Source of the DNA: Paenibacillus ferrarius
GTDB lineage: Bacteria; Bacillota; Bacilli; Paenibacillales; NBRC-103111
Direction: 5' to 3'
DNA: 55,595 bases
NCBI RefSeq assembly: GCF_002027705.1
Contig: NZ_MBTG01000027.1
Location: 36,969-92,563, forward strand
The notes under the pieces are model-generated. The model made no database searches. It was not told the DNA's origin and saw only the letters and a program-made list of their open reading frames with translations. Made by a program: the position numbers and the translations under genes. Of this stretch, positions 8,093 to 16,900 are shown one piece after another (within the stretch, counting starts at the first letter, position 1; each line of letters starts with the position of its first letter).

Positions 8093-8630
8093 AGCGCATC
8101 ACTCCAACAAATATGAGGGAAAACTGGCTCAATAAAATGACTACACACAGTATAAGGGCAAAGGTTTTGCTTACTTGGACATACAAGACACTCCCGTAAT
8201 AAAGCAATCGAAGAGATATAACATTGATAATTAATTGGATGAAATTCATATTAATCACATAATAAATGTTATTATTATTTAAAATTACTAGAAGAATGAT
8301 TGAGCTAACCATAAAAGGAAGAGCAGTAACGTTAATAAGTAAAGAATACACTCGCTTCATTGATAAGTCGGATTTAACGAAAGTTGCAACTAAGGCATAT
8401 AACGCAGTTATAATTCCATTAAAAATATAATAAAGCGGGATAACCACGCCTCCAATTACAATAAAGAATAAAATCATTTTAGAATTTATGGGGATCTCCA
8501 ATAAACTTAATCCAATCATAGCAATAACTACATTAGCAATTAAAATAAGCGGCAAACTATACCACACTAATCTCCTATTGTTTACCTCATTATCAAAAAA
8601 CTTTTTGGGATGCGTCCATAAATGAAACAT
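8082..8630 (-). CDS. Yip1-like membrane protein (AS-48C1-like)
   Basis: About 182 residues from ATG 8630, beginning MFHLWTHPKKFFDNE, with about five hydrophobic helices. WTHPKKFF at the start followed by evenly spaced helices resembles the Yip1/YIP1-like membrane family. The frame reaches 8696 inside the upstream gene, but GGGGGA just before ATG 8630 supports the shorter form. It lies between the SpoIIM-family protein and the ATPase, the position of C1 in the AS-48 cluster, where it is the likely permease partner of the ATPase. Very AT-rich codon use matches its cluster neighbours and differs from the rest of the window. Confidence 0.75.
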   Translation of the reverse strand: MFHLWTHPKKFFDNEVNNRRLVWYSLPLILIANVVIAMIGLSLLEIPINSKMILFFIVIGGVVIPLYYIFNGIITALYALVATFVKSDLSMKRVYSLLINVTALPFMVSSIILLVILNNNNIYYVINMNFIQLIINVISLRLLYYGSVLYVQVSKTFALILCVVILLSQFSLIFVGVMRYAA

Positions 8631-8643
8631 ATCTTCCCCCGAT

Positions 8644-9162
8644 TTATTGTAATGTGACCCTACTAATATTACCTTCGATAAACCCAGCGATAACAATCAT
8701 TAGCAATGCACAAGCTAATAGAGTTAATCCATCTTTAATTATTAGCGAAAACTCTTGCGGTTTATTTTTTAACCATTTCCATAAAATCCGAGCTGAAAAT
8801 GATCCAACTGTGGCACAAAACAAAAGGCCCAGCAGTTCAAAAAAAAAGTGAGGTAGGAGTCCCCTATAAATTGAATCCATCCCATAAAAGGCTGTAACAT
8901 ATGAAATAACGTAGCCAATAAGATAACCGTTGCCCAATATAATAATGTTAGATAGGAGCCCACCTGATATCCAGCCCGCTACAATTATTACTCCACCAAT
9001 TCTCAAATTATTTAAAATAATATCCTTCGCTGATGCTTCTGAGGGTTGCAGAAAACCAGGAACACTAATTTTGCCGTCACACACACCATAAAAAACACCT
9101 ACTATAAAGAACACTAAACTAATTAGAGTCAAATATTTTAGGCGTGCCCACATCCCCTTCAC
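8644..9162 (-). CDS. SpoIIM-family (DUF95) membrane protein (AS-48C-like)
   Basis: A 172-residue protein starting at GTG 9162 (an ATG nine bases later is possible). It has about five membrane segments with the family-like stretch NNLRIGGVIIVAGWISGGLLSN followed by FFFELLGLLFCATVG. SpoIIM/DUF95 proteins are a hallmark of circular bacteriocin operons (AS-48C, CclD-type genes), where they are required for production, possibly for processing or cyclisation; the mechanism is unproven. The gene starts five bases after the B-like stop codon, and AAAGGCGG in the end of that gene can serve as ribosome binding site. Confidence 0.82.
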   Translation of the reverse strand: MKGMWARLKYLTLISLVFFIVGVFYGVCDGKISVPGFLQPSEASAKDIILNNLRIGGVIIVAGWISGGLLSNIIILGNGYLIGYVISYVTAFYGMDSIYRGLLPHFFFELLGLLFCATVGSFSARILWKWLKNKPQEFSLIIKDGLTLLACALLMIVIAGFIEGNISRVTLQ

Positions 9163-9166
9163 TCAA

Positions 9167-10930
9167 TTACAACCGCCTTTCAAATTCCAACTTGGTAGCA
9201 CCTCTCTTAGAAATGCTATTTGCAATTTTCCCAAAAAGAATAACAACCATAGTAAAATATATTGAAAATACGTATGGAAGCATGTTTATTACCTTCTGTG
9301 GAAGATGCAAGAAAACCAACAAGTATAAAGCAATGAGCAACGGCACCACAGCAAATTTCCTTGGGATCGCCTGAAATTTTCGATATATGTCAATTTCCTC
9401 AAGAGTCTCTCCAACATCCAGTTTATTCTGGTTTTTAAATTTACTGATATGTGGAGATATATATAACTGACATAACGGCGATATCCAATAAGCTAAACAT
9501 TGGATCCAAAAAATAATAAATAAATGACTCCACAATCCGTGCAACATCCACCAACTCATCATAATTATGATCAACATTGGCATAATCATTGCTAGTCTCA
9601 TAAACTTTAGTTTAGCTAGATAAAGACTAAAGATAGGAATGCTAGATAATCGAATTAAATCAATTTGTTTGCCTTCAGAGCTCATAAGAAATAGCAATGG
9701 GAATTCTTCTCTTAATTCATAGGCTTGATTCACCATTGCCAAAAGCGAGAATGTAATTATAAATGTAACGATATAACCCACATTTGAAACAGACTTAACC
9801 GCAGCTAGGAATACGCCAAAGTAAAAAGAAGATTCATAGGATAAAAACACCAATGAAAAAAATTGTGGCGATATTATCCATCGACTTTCTTTTAATTGTT
9901 GAGTATCCTTCCAGAGAAAAACATCTTTTGGAAATAGCACTCCACGAAATTTTTGAAGCATTTCACTATATGCCACCAAGAAATCACTTCCTAAAGACCG
10001 ATGGATCACGCTTTCAGTGATCTTGTATTGGGGTATTAACTGTTTCACAGACAACAATACAAAACCTCCAAAACAAACTATGCCCATCCAATACAAATTC
10101 GAACCCGAGTAGAAGCTTTTCTCAAGCCTAACAAAAAATGAACTCCCCATAAATGCAAAATCGACTATCCAATGAATCTTTAATACGACGTAGTCCTGCA
10201 CCAGAGGAAATAATTCTTCCCACATTCGGTTATCAATCACTTGATCCCAACTCTTGAACTGCTCTCTGACAAGAAAGATACAAGGGGAAATGACTAAAAT
10301 GATACTGTAACCTAGTGCGCAAAATATGCTGGAAGTGGTCATATAGCCTACAAACCTGAATATACCTATTGGCTTTGTAGTTTTATGAACCATATACAAC
10401 CCGTATCCTAAGTTAAAAATAAGGAAACATAATAAAGCAAGAAAAAAGCCAGAAATAATTACAAAAAAACTACCAATTAAAGATAATTCCGGGTGAATGC
10501 CAATATAAACAGAAAACGCTAACAAATATACACTTGGATATGTACATAGCAACCAAAACCATTGCTCAGCTAAAAGCATTAAGTAAATAAACCGACCACT
10601 TCTTGGAGAGACGTTATATAGATTTGACTCCGTTGGGAAATGCGTTCTTCGATATACGGTCATTCCTTGAATCGCATGGAAAATCAAAAATGCTAAGAGA
10701 ATACATGCTCCCCAAACGTTCTTTAGCTCCGGTCTATATAAGAAGTTCAGGAATGTAAAAGCTACCCCAACAGCAGGTAAACTCCCCATAAATCTTATGA
10801 AAAAAAAGAATCGAACTCGATTCCACTTCTTAATTATTGTGAACAATTCAAATAACCTTATGAATTGATTTTCAATGCGGTTTTTAATTGTAAGACGAAT
10901 TAAAAATAACCATTGCAGCACTTGAGCCAA
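9167..10930 (-). CDS. Large polytopic membrane protein of the bacteriocin cluster (AS-48B-like)
   Basis: A 587-residue protein with about ten to twelve hydrophobic helices and no catalytic motif I recognise. It starts at TTG 10930 behind AGGGAG; GTG four codons on is an alternative. It is the first gene after the bacteriocin precursor and the longest of the cluster, the place of AS-48B (also a membrane protein of about this size, thought to take part in maturation). Leader cleavage and head-to-tail ligation must be done by some gene of the cluster, and this is one candidate. Assignment rests on position, length and topology, not on a motif. Confidence 0.75.
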   Translation of the reverse strand: MAQVLQWLFLIRLTIKNRIENQFIRLFELFTIIKKWNRVRFFFFIRFMGSLPAVGVAFTFLNFLYRPELKNVWGACILLAFLIFHAIQGMTVYRRTHFPTESNLYNVSPRSGRFIYLMLLAEQWFWLLCTYPSVYLLAFSVYIGIHPELSLIGSFFVIISGFFLALLCFLIFNLGYGLYMVHKTTKPIGIFRFVGYMTTSSIFCALGYSIILVISPCIFLVREQFKSWDQVIDNRMWEELFPLVQDYVVLKIHWIVDFAFMGSSFFVRLEKSFYSGSNLYWMGIVCFGGFVLLSVKQLIPQYKITESVIHRSLGSDFLVAYSEMLQKFRGVLFPKDVFLWKDTQQLKESRWIISPQFFSLVFLSYESSFYFGVFLAAVKSVSNVGYIVTFIITFSLLAMVNQAYELREEFPLLFLMSSEGKQIDLIRLSSIPIFSLYLAKLKFMRLAMIMPMLIIIMMSWWMLHGLWSHLFIIFWIQCLAYWISPLCQLYISPHISKFKNQNKLDVGETLEEIDIYRKFQAIPRKFAVVPLLIALYLLVFLHLPQKVINMLPYVFSIYFTMVVILFGKIANSISKRGATKLEFERRL

Positions 10931-10964
10931 TCACTCCCTAAGGTATGCGTGTATAAAATAATCA

Positions 10965-11000
10965 AGAAGGAATGAAGGCACAAGCACCCTCATTCCTTCT
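10965..11000 (-). terminator. Hairpin between bacteriocin gene and downstream operon
   Basis: On the minus strand AGAAGGAATGA pairs perfectly (11 bp) with TCATTCCTTCT around a loop of about 14 bases, followed by TGATTATTTT. It starts seven bases after the precursor stop codon. A weak terminator or mRNA stabiliser here would give much more precursor transcript than transcript of the processing genes, as described for other bacteriocin operons. Confidence 0.7.
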
Positions 11001-11007
11001 AAGATAA

Positions 11008-11331
11008 TTACCAAGCAACGAATGCTTTTGTGCCCATTTCTGTAAGCTTATTTCTAAGATATGTTTTCAATGCGGTTGTGCCTGCTGCAGCAACAATGCT
11101 CAAACCACCAGTAATAAAAGCGCCTATAATGGATACAATCGTTGCCGCGGTTAAGCCCCAATCCAATGCTTGGACTAATGCGTTCCCCACAACTGCAGGT
11201 ATACCAAATTCTTTTGCTAGATCTGCTAATGGCAAAGTGTTCAATAAGAGGGCGTATGCTAAAACAGCTGCAACAGAAACAAGTAGCAAAACAACAGATT
11301 TTGAAAAACCTTTTCCATAAGTAATCAACAT
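11008..11331 (-). CDS. Circular bacteriocin precursor, enterocin AS-48 type
   Basis: A precursor of 107 residues from ATG 11331, preceded by AAAGGAGGAG. The frame runs open to 11406 but the upstream part has no ribosome binding site. A hydrophobic leader of 37 residues ends in NTLPLAD; the AS-48 leader ends in LPIAH. The predicted core runs from Leu38 to Trp107, 70 residues, the same as AS-48. It begins LAKEFGIPA and contains TIVSI, GGLS and AAAG blocks at the AS-48 positions and ends in AW. An ungapped alignment to the AS-48 core as I remember it gives 31 identical positions of 70. Maturation should cleave Asp37/Leu38 and join Leu38 to Trp107, giving five helices. The core has five basic and three acidic residues, far less basic than AS-48. 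Confidence 0.93.
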   Translation of the reverse strand: MLITYGKGFSKSVVLLLVSVAAVLAYALLLNTLPLADLAKEFGIPAVVGNALVQALDWGLTAATIVSIIGAFITGGLSIVAAAGTTALKTYLRNKLTEMGTKAFVAW

Positions 11332-11424
11332 ATGATAACTCCTCCTTTCTTTTATACTAATTACAACTTTAACTATAGATTTTTCTTCCAAAAATGGAAA
11401 TACCACAAACAGGGTATTTATACC
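11331..11424 (-). promoter_or_regulatory. Upstream region of bacteriocin gene with two short palindromes
   Basis: Between the broken regulator and the precursor lie TTCCA-aaaa-TGGAA (11386-11399) and GGTAT-tt-ATACC (11413-11424), both possible operators, and TATAAA/TATAGT boxes closer to the start. No -35 box with good spacing stands out, so the promoter position is not certain. Confidence 0.4.
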
Positions 11425-12225
11425 ATAAATCTCTTAATAAATCCCCCTCTATCATGACACTTCGTCTTGCTATAAACCTTCTTAAGCGTGTGCCTCAGTA
11501 ATGCCTAGTGCAAGTGAAATCTGCAAAGCACTTTGGTTCTGCAACCAGCCAAAAGCAATTTCCTTTTCGCGTTTTGTTAGAGAAAATAGATCAAAATGCT
11601 CATAGATCAGTGCCTGTTTACTCATTGGGTCAGCTAACATCAGTCGAGATTCTATATCACTTATCAACCGTTTTAATAGCGAGGCAACAAAACTTAGGTT
11701 TTCAGTCAGGGAAACGGAAATATTCAGGAAGCCTCTTAGTTCATTCCCAAGCTTAATTGGGGAACACATGCAATTCCATTTCGAAAAAAACGTCATGCTG
11801 TGCTCTAATCCCTGAACGGCTACCAACGCATCCAATTGCATAGAAAGAGAAATAGCGTTAATGCCAGCGTGCTCTAATGCAAAGGAGGTCCCCATACCAA
11901 CATTCACAGACTCCAATATGTTTACTATATTTTCCGGCCCAGTAAAGGCTAGTGCCACTCCGTTCAGATTTGCAAAAATGATTAAATGCGGATTCGATAT
12001 CGTTTTCGAGAAAGAATCTACCTCTTCTTTAGCTACTACAATAAGAGATTTTTCTTTATTTAGTTGTTCTTGCCTCTGTATCTCTACTAAGCGAAAGGGT
12101 AACGTTGCATTATTTCGGTCTATTCCTGTTTTCGTAAATGCCGCATTCCATAATTCTATCTTCTCAGCTTCTATTTCTGATAGATGTATCCACGAATGCT
12201 CCGTTTCCCCCCTAAAAATATTCAT
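11418..12225 (-). pseudogene. Frameshifted LuxR-type regulator at head of the bacteriocin cluster
   Basis: The intact frame (11482-12225, 247 residues) has an N-terminal sensor-like region of about 200 residues, GAF-like in its pattern (IIFANLNGVALAF), and then LTKREKEIAFGWLQ...ALQISLALGITEA, the first helices of a LuxR-type DNA-binding domain. It stops at TAA 11482-11484, before the recognition helix is complete. Directly after GAGGCACACG the next frame continues with LKKVYSKTKCHDR, an expected end of such a domain, and closes at 11418. Compared with the usual domain about four residues are missing at the join, consistent with an 11-base deletion. As read, the product cannot form a full helix-turn-helix. 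AS-48 itself has no LuxR-type gene that I know of. Confidence 0.75.
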
Positions 12226-12330
12226 CTGAATCCCTCCCAGACCGACGTAAATACTCTTATTCCGACAATTTTCATTAATAAAATTTTACATTAACACTAT
12301 AAAAATTAGCAGGTTTTTCCATTTAATTTT

Positions 12331-12366
12331 CAAAGAACAAATAGCCCACCTCGAGTTGTGCACTCT
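12331..12366. repeat. Right copy of direct repeat flanking the bacteriocin island
   Basis: AACAAATA at 12336-12343 and GAGTTGTGCACTCT at 12353-12366, same orientation and nearly same spacing as at 4131-4165. The pair encloses all nine cluster genes and the broken regulator. Confidence 0.7.
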
Positions 12367-12431
12367 GTCTATGCTTCATCTTTAGCAAATTTTCAAATAC
12401 TTCTGTTTTCCTAACCATCGCCAAACAATAA

Positions 12432-12594
12432 TTGACCGACGGTTCAAAATTATTAGTGACCTATAGTCACTTATCTACTTCAAATATGCTCATCAAATGA
12501 ATAGGTATCTTAATCATTTATTGTGATGGAACCCTTATATCTCATTCAAACCTAATGAAATATATTGACCAACAGTCATATTTTTTGATATAAC
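12432..12594 (+). promoter_or_regulatory. Promoter and TetR-type operator candidates of the RND operon
   Basis: TTGACC (12565-12570) and TATAAC (12589-12594) with 18 bases between them form a likely sigma-A promoter about 40 bases before the adaptor gene. Three related palindromic sites lie in the region: TTGACCGACGGTTCAA (12432-12447), GTGACctataGTCAC (12456-12470) and TTGACCaacaGTCA (12565-12578, overlapping the -35 box). TTGACC/GGTCAA half sites are common in TetR-type operators of efflux pumps, but no tetR gene is in the window next to it. Confidence 0.55.
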
Positions 12595-12636
12595 TGATCT
12601 AGTATAAGTTATTTATTAGATGGGGAGGCCCAATAC

Positions 12637-13944
12637 ATGGAGCGTGTGGGAAACATGATTACTCGTCCAAACCGAACGAAAGATCATCTTGTGCGGACAA
12701 CCGGAAGATTCGTGTCGCGCAAAACGGGTTTTCTTTTAATTTTGACCGCCATTGCACTTGCAGGCTGTTCCAATGAAGCGCCATTATCTTCGGCGACGAC
12801 TGCCGAGCAAGCAGCCGGGGCAGCGAGCAAACCTGTGAAAACGGCTGCGGTCGCCACACAAGCATGGGCAGGTGCCAAGACACTTACAGCCGATGTGATT
12901 CCTTCGCTGGAGTTGAATGTCCTGCTGAAGGTTGATGGCGATGTGAAGTCCGTATTGAAAAAACGCGGGGATCAGGTCCAAAAAAACGATGTGATCATCG
13001 AGCTGGATAAGAAAGATTTGCTTCGCCAGAAACAAAAACTGCTTTATGCCAGGGCCAGTCTTGAAGAACAGATGACCAAGGCCAAAAAAGATTGGGACGA
13101 CGGTATTCTGGAATTAACGAACAATATGGCCATAACCCAGCAATCCTTGGACGATGTCACGAAGCAGTATAACCGGGTTCTGAACGACTATGACACCGGG
13201 CAGGCAACGAAAGACCAGAAAGAACAATTGGAATCTCAAGTCAAGCAGTTGCAGCTCAATCTTCAAACTTTGAAACAGAAGCTTCAGACGCTCCAAAGCA
13301 CCAAGCCGCTAGCCGCCATAGAGTACCAATTGCAGGCTAACGATATCGATCTGCAGGATGCGGACGTTAACCTGTCTTATTTTGAAGTCAAGGCCCCTGC
13401 GTCAGGACTTTTGACCGAGATGCCGATTGAGGAAGGAATGACGCTTGCCAGAGGACAAAAAATCGGGGTCGTGCAGCAGCAAGCGCCAATCAAAATTCAC
13501 GCCGAGGTAACGGAAGCGGACCTGCCGCTCGTGCAGGGCAAACCAAGCCTGTCGTTTCATAATTCGGATTCCCCAGATACATATGAGGGCAAAGTGACTT
13601 ATTTGGCGAACACGGCCAACACCCAGACGAAAACCTATTCCCTGGAACTTGAAGCCGCGAATGCAAACGGCCGCCTCAAACCCGGAATGCGCGTGCAGCT
13701 TACACTTGCTGGAGGCGGCGAACAGCAAGTCATCTCCGTGCCGGCGGACAGCATTCTGCGCGAAGATGGCGAGCCCTATGTATTCATTTTGAATGGCGAC
13801 CATGCCGAAAAAAGGACAGTCAAGCTCGGCCGCAGCAAGGATGCCATGACTGAAATTACACAAGGGCTTAAGGCAGGCGAGCTACTAATCGTCTCCGGTC
13901 AGTACCAGCTTAAACATATGGAGAAAGTAGCGCCCGGCCAGTAG
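12637..13944 (+). CDS. RND efflux periplasmic-adaptor lipoprotein (HlyD family)
   Basis: A 435-residue protein with a lipobox (IALAGC, Cys about residue 44) after a basic N-region, so the mature protein is a lipid-anchored adaptor on the outer face of the cytoplasmic membrane. Then come a lipoyl half (VLLKVDGDVKSVLKKRGDQV), a coiled-coil hairpin (about residues 125-220, rich in Gln/Leu/Lys), the second lipoyl half (FEVKAPASGLLTEMPIEEG) and a beta-barrel domain. GGGGAGG precedes ATG 12637; ATG 12655 is possible. The pump gene follows after 44 bases. It should link substrate capture to the AcrB-like pump; substrate unknown. Confidence 0.88.
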   Translation: MERVGNMITRPNRTKDHLVRTTGRFVSRKTGFLLILTAIALAGCSNEAPLSSATTAEQAAGAASKPVKTAAVATQAWAGAKTLTADVIPSLELNVLLKVDGDVKSVLKKRGDQVQKNDVIIELDKKDLLRQKQKLLYARASLEEQMTKAKKDWDDGILELTNNMAITQQSLDDVTKQYNRVLNDYDTGQATKDQKEQLESQVKQLQLNLQTLKQKLQTLQSTKPLAAIEYQLQANDIDLQDADVNLSYFEVKAPASGLLTEMPIEEGMTLARGQKIGVVQQQAPIKIHAEVTEADLPLVQGKPSLSFHNSDSPDTYEGKVTYLANTANTQTKTYSLELEAANANGRLKPGMRVQLTLAGGGEQQVISVPADSILREDGEPYVFILNGDHAEKRTVKLGRSKDAMTEITQGLKAGELLIVSGQYQLKHMEKVAPGQ

Positions 13945-13988
13945 TTTCGGCTTCTAATCGGAACTACTGGACAGAAGGAGGAGTCCGC

Positions 13989-16900
13989 TTGATTGCCAAA
14001 CTGATCAAATACCAAAAGATTACGCTTCTATTCTTTGTCGTTCTTGTGCTGCTGGGCACCTTCAGCTTTTTATCGTTAAGCCAGCGCGAAAATCCGGAGA
14101 TCACCGTGTCCATGGCTACGGTGAAGACGATCTATCCTGGAGCTTCGCCGGAGAAGGTCGAACAGCTTGTCACCAAGCCGCTGGAAGAAAAGATTAGAGA
14201 GATGGAGTCGATCAAGTCGATCGATTCGACTTCCTCCACGAACGTGTCCTTCATTACTGTCGAGATGCAGGCCGGGGCCGATAACAAGCGGGCATGGGAT
14301 ACGCTCAGACAGAAGGTGCAGTCCGCGCAAGATAAGCTGCCCGCAGAAGCGCATCAACCCGAAATCAATGATGATCTGGCCAAGACATCGGCGCAAATCA
14401 TACATATGGTTGTGGAAAACCCTTCTGAGCTGGAGTCTTTGCGGCCCATTTCGGAAACATGGAAGGATCAGCTGCGCACGGTTGCCGGTGTCAGCGATGT
14501 TGAAATCGTAGGACTTCCCGATCAGGAAGTGAAGGTGATTCTGAACAAGGAGAAGCTCGAAAGCTTGCAGCTTCCTTGGACGCTGGTTATGCAGGCGCTC
14601 ACGACCGCTCATGACCGTACGCCGATCGGGAATGTAACTGCCAATAACAATAACGCTTACGTTCAATTGACGGGCGAATGGAAATCCGCCAAAGATATTG
14701 CCGATACGGTCGTTTACCGACCGGCAGGGCAAGGCAATTCGCTGAGCATCAAAGATGTCGCAGAGGTGAAAGTAGGCCCCCAGAAGACGGAGGAGGAGGT
14801 TTTCTACAATGGCAAGCCTGCTATCGATGTCGTCATTTATCCGGCCAAAGGAGAGAATATTCCTTCCTTGCAAGTTGGAATTGACGCCAAGGTTTCCGAA
14901 TTACAGGCTCAGCTCCCTTCGCATGTGACGATGGTATCGTTGTTTACGCAAAAGGAGAACGTTGACCATCTGTTTGCCGATTTGTCACGGGAAATGCTGA
15001 TCGGGATGGGTGCGGTGCTGGTTGTCTGCATCCTGGGACTCACATTCGGAACGTCTATTATTGTCGCGCTCGCGATTCCCGTTTCCATCGCACTTGGCTT
15101 CCTCCCGATCAGCATGACGTCCATCGACCTCAATCAGATTTCCATTGTTGCGCTGGTCATTGTCCTTGGCATTCTTGTCGATGATGCCATTGTCGTTAAC
15201 GATAATATCGAACGCAGATTGTCTCTTGGCGATTCTCCTCTGGATGCGTCGCTGAAAGGCAGTCAGGAAGTTTCGATTTCGATTCTTACCGCAACGATCG
15301 CCACAGCGGCCGCTTTTTTCCCGCTGTTTTTCTTGAAAGGCAACATCGGGGACTTTATCAAGCCGATTCCCGTCGTCGTCAGCTTGACTTTAGCGGCGTC
15401 GATGGCTATGTCGTTAACCATCATTCCGATTTTCCGCAAATGGAGCAGCGAACGCAGTCTCCGCAAAGGAGTCTCCGCCCAGAATAAGCTGCCGGGACTT
15501 TTGGGAAAACCCCTATGGCACCTTAGCGAGTATTACGAAAAGCTCATCCGCCGCCTGCTGCGAAAACCGCTGTTAACCGGCATGATAGGCCTCGTTATCG
15601 GCACGGCAAGCTACGGGCTTCTGCCGCTGCTGGGCGTTCAGTACTTTCCAAGTGCGGAACGAAGCGAATTTTTGCTCGATGTGAAGATGCCCGTAAGCGC
15701 CGACTATAAACAAACGGCCGATATGATGAAAAGTTTATCCGTTTGGGCGGCTAAGCAGGATGGGGTTCAATCTGTTTCCACCTATGCGGGAAGGACTGCA
15801 CCCAAGTTTTACTATGCGGAAAACGCTTCTGCCGGAACAAGAACAGGCCAATTGTACGTCAAGGTCGACGAATCCCGAATCCATACAAGCAAGCTTGTAG
15901 CCGACTGGCGCGAGCAGCTCAAACGCATATATCCGGACATCGAGCTGCTTCCCAGAGAACTGGAACAAGGCCCTCCCGTCGGAGCGCCAATTGCCGTTCG
16001 AATCAGCGGCCCGGATTTGAGCGAATTAACATCACTCTCCAATCAGGTGCAAACGATTCTGAAGAGCATTCCGGGCACATCCAACGTCTCCGACAGTGTT
16101 GGTGATAAAACCTTTACCATGGATCTGCAGCTCGATCAGGAGAAAGCGCGTTATTACGGCGTCACCGAGAAGGATTTATCGGGAACTGCCCGACTCGCAA
16201 CAGACGGAATTGAAGTTTCCAAACTGCAGCTAGGCAACGAAAATATTCCTGTCACATTGTTCAGCGAGGCAAACCAAATGCCGTCCAATGAAACGATAGG
16301 AGAACTTCTCGTTCCTTCGCAATCCGGGCAGCTGTACCCGATCAAGCAGTTCATCAATGTACAGTTCGACCGCATGATCACCTCCGTTCAACATCGCAAT
16401 CTGGTGCGAACGATTACGGTAAGAGCTTACACGGACGGAACATTGCCGTCGGATATTGTCACAGAGCTGCAAGACCAAGTTGGCAAACTGCAAAAACCAA
16501 ACGCCTATACCATTGAATTTGCAGGCGAAAACGCCGATCGGAACGATGCTTTCTCCTCTATCGGGAAGCTTTCGATCGTTGTCATATGCCTTATTTTCAT
16601 CATTATTGCGATCCAATTCTATTCCTTATCCATACCGTTCCTAGTCATGATGACCGTTTATCTGGCCATGGGCGGCGCTTTGATCGGATTATTCGTAACG
16701 GGTGCGCCAATCGGATTCATGGCGCTTATGGGCTTTGTCAGTCTGGCAGGGATTGTCGTGCGCAACGGCATCGTGCTGGTTGAGTTTATTGAAGACGCCA
16801 GACATCACGGCATGGAATTGTACGATGCCATTGCCGAATCGGGCCGTGCGCGGCTTCGGCCCATTCTGATGACGTCGGCTACCGCAATCGGCGGTCTGCT

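Larger units (their letters stand above)
12226..12636. other. Divergent intergenic region: island border and RND-operon promoter
   Basis: About 410 bases without a gene. It holds the right copy of the flanking repeat (12331-12366), then palindromic candidates and a promoter for the RND operon, each listed separately. The AT-rich island composition fades after the repeat. Confidence 0.6.
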
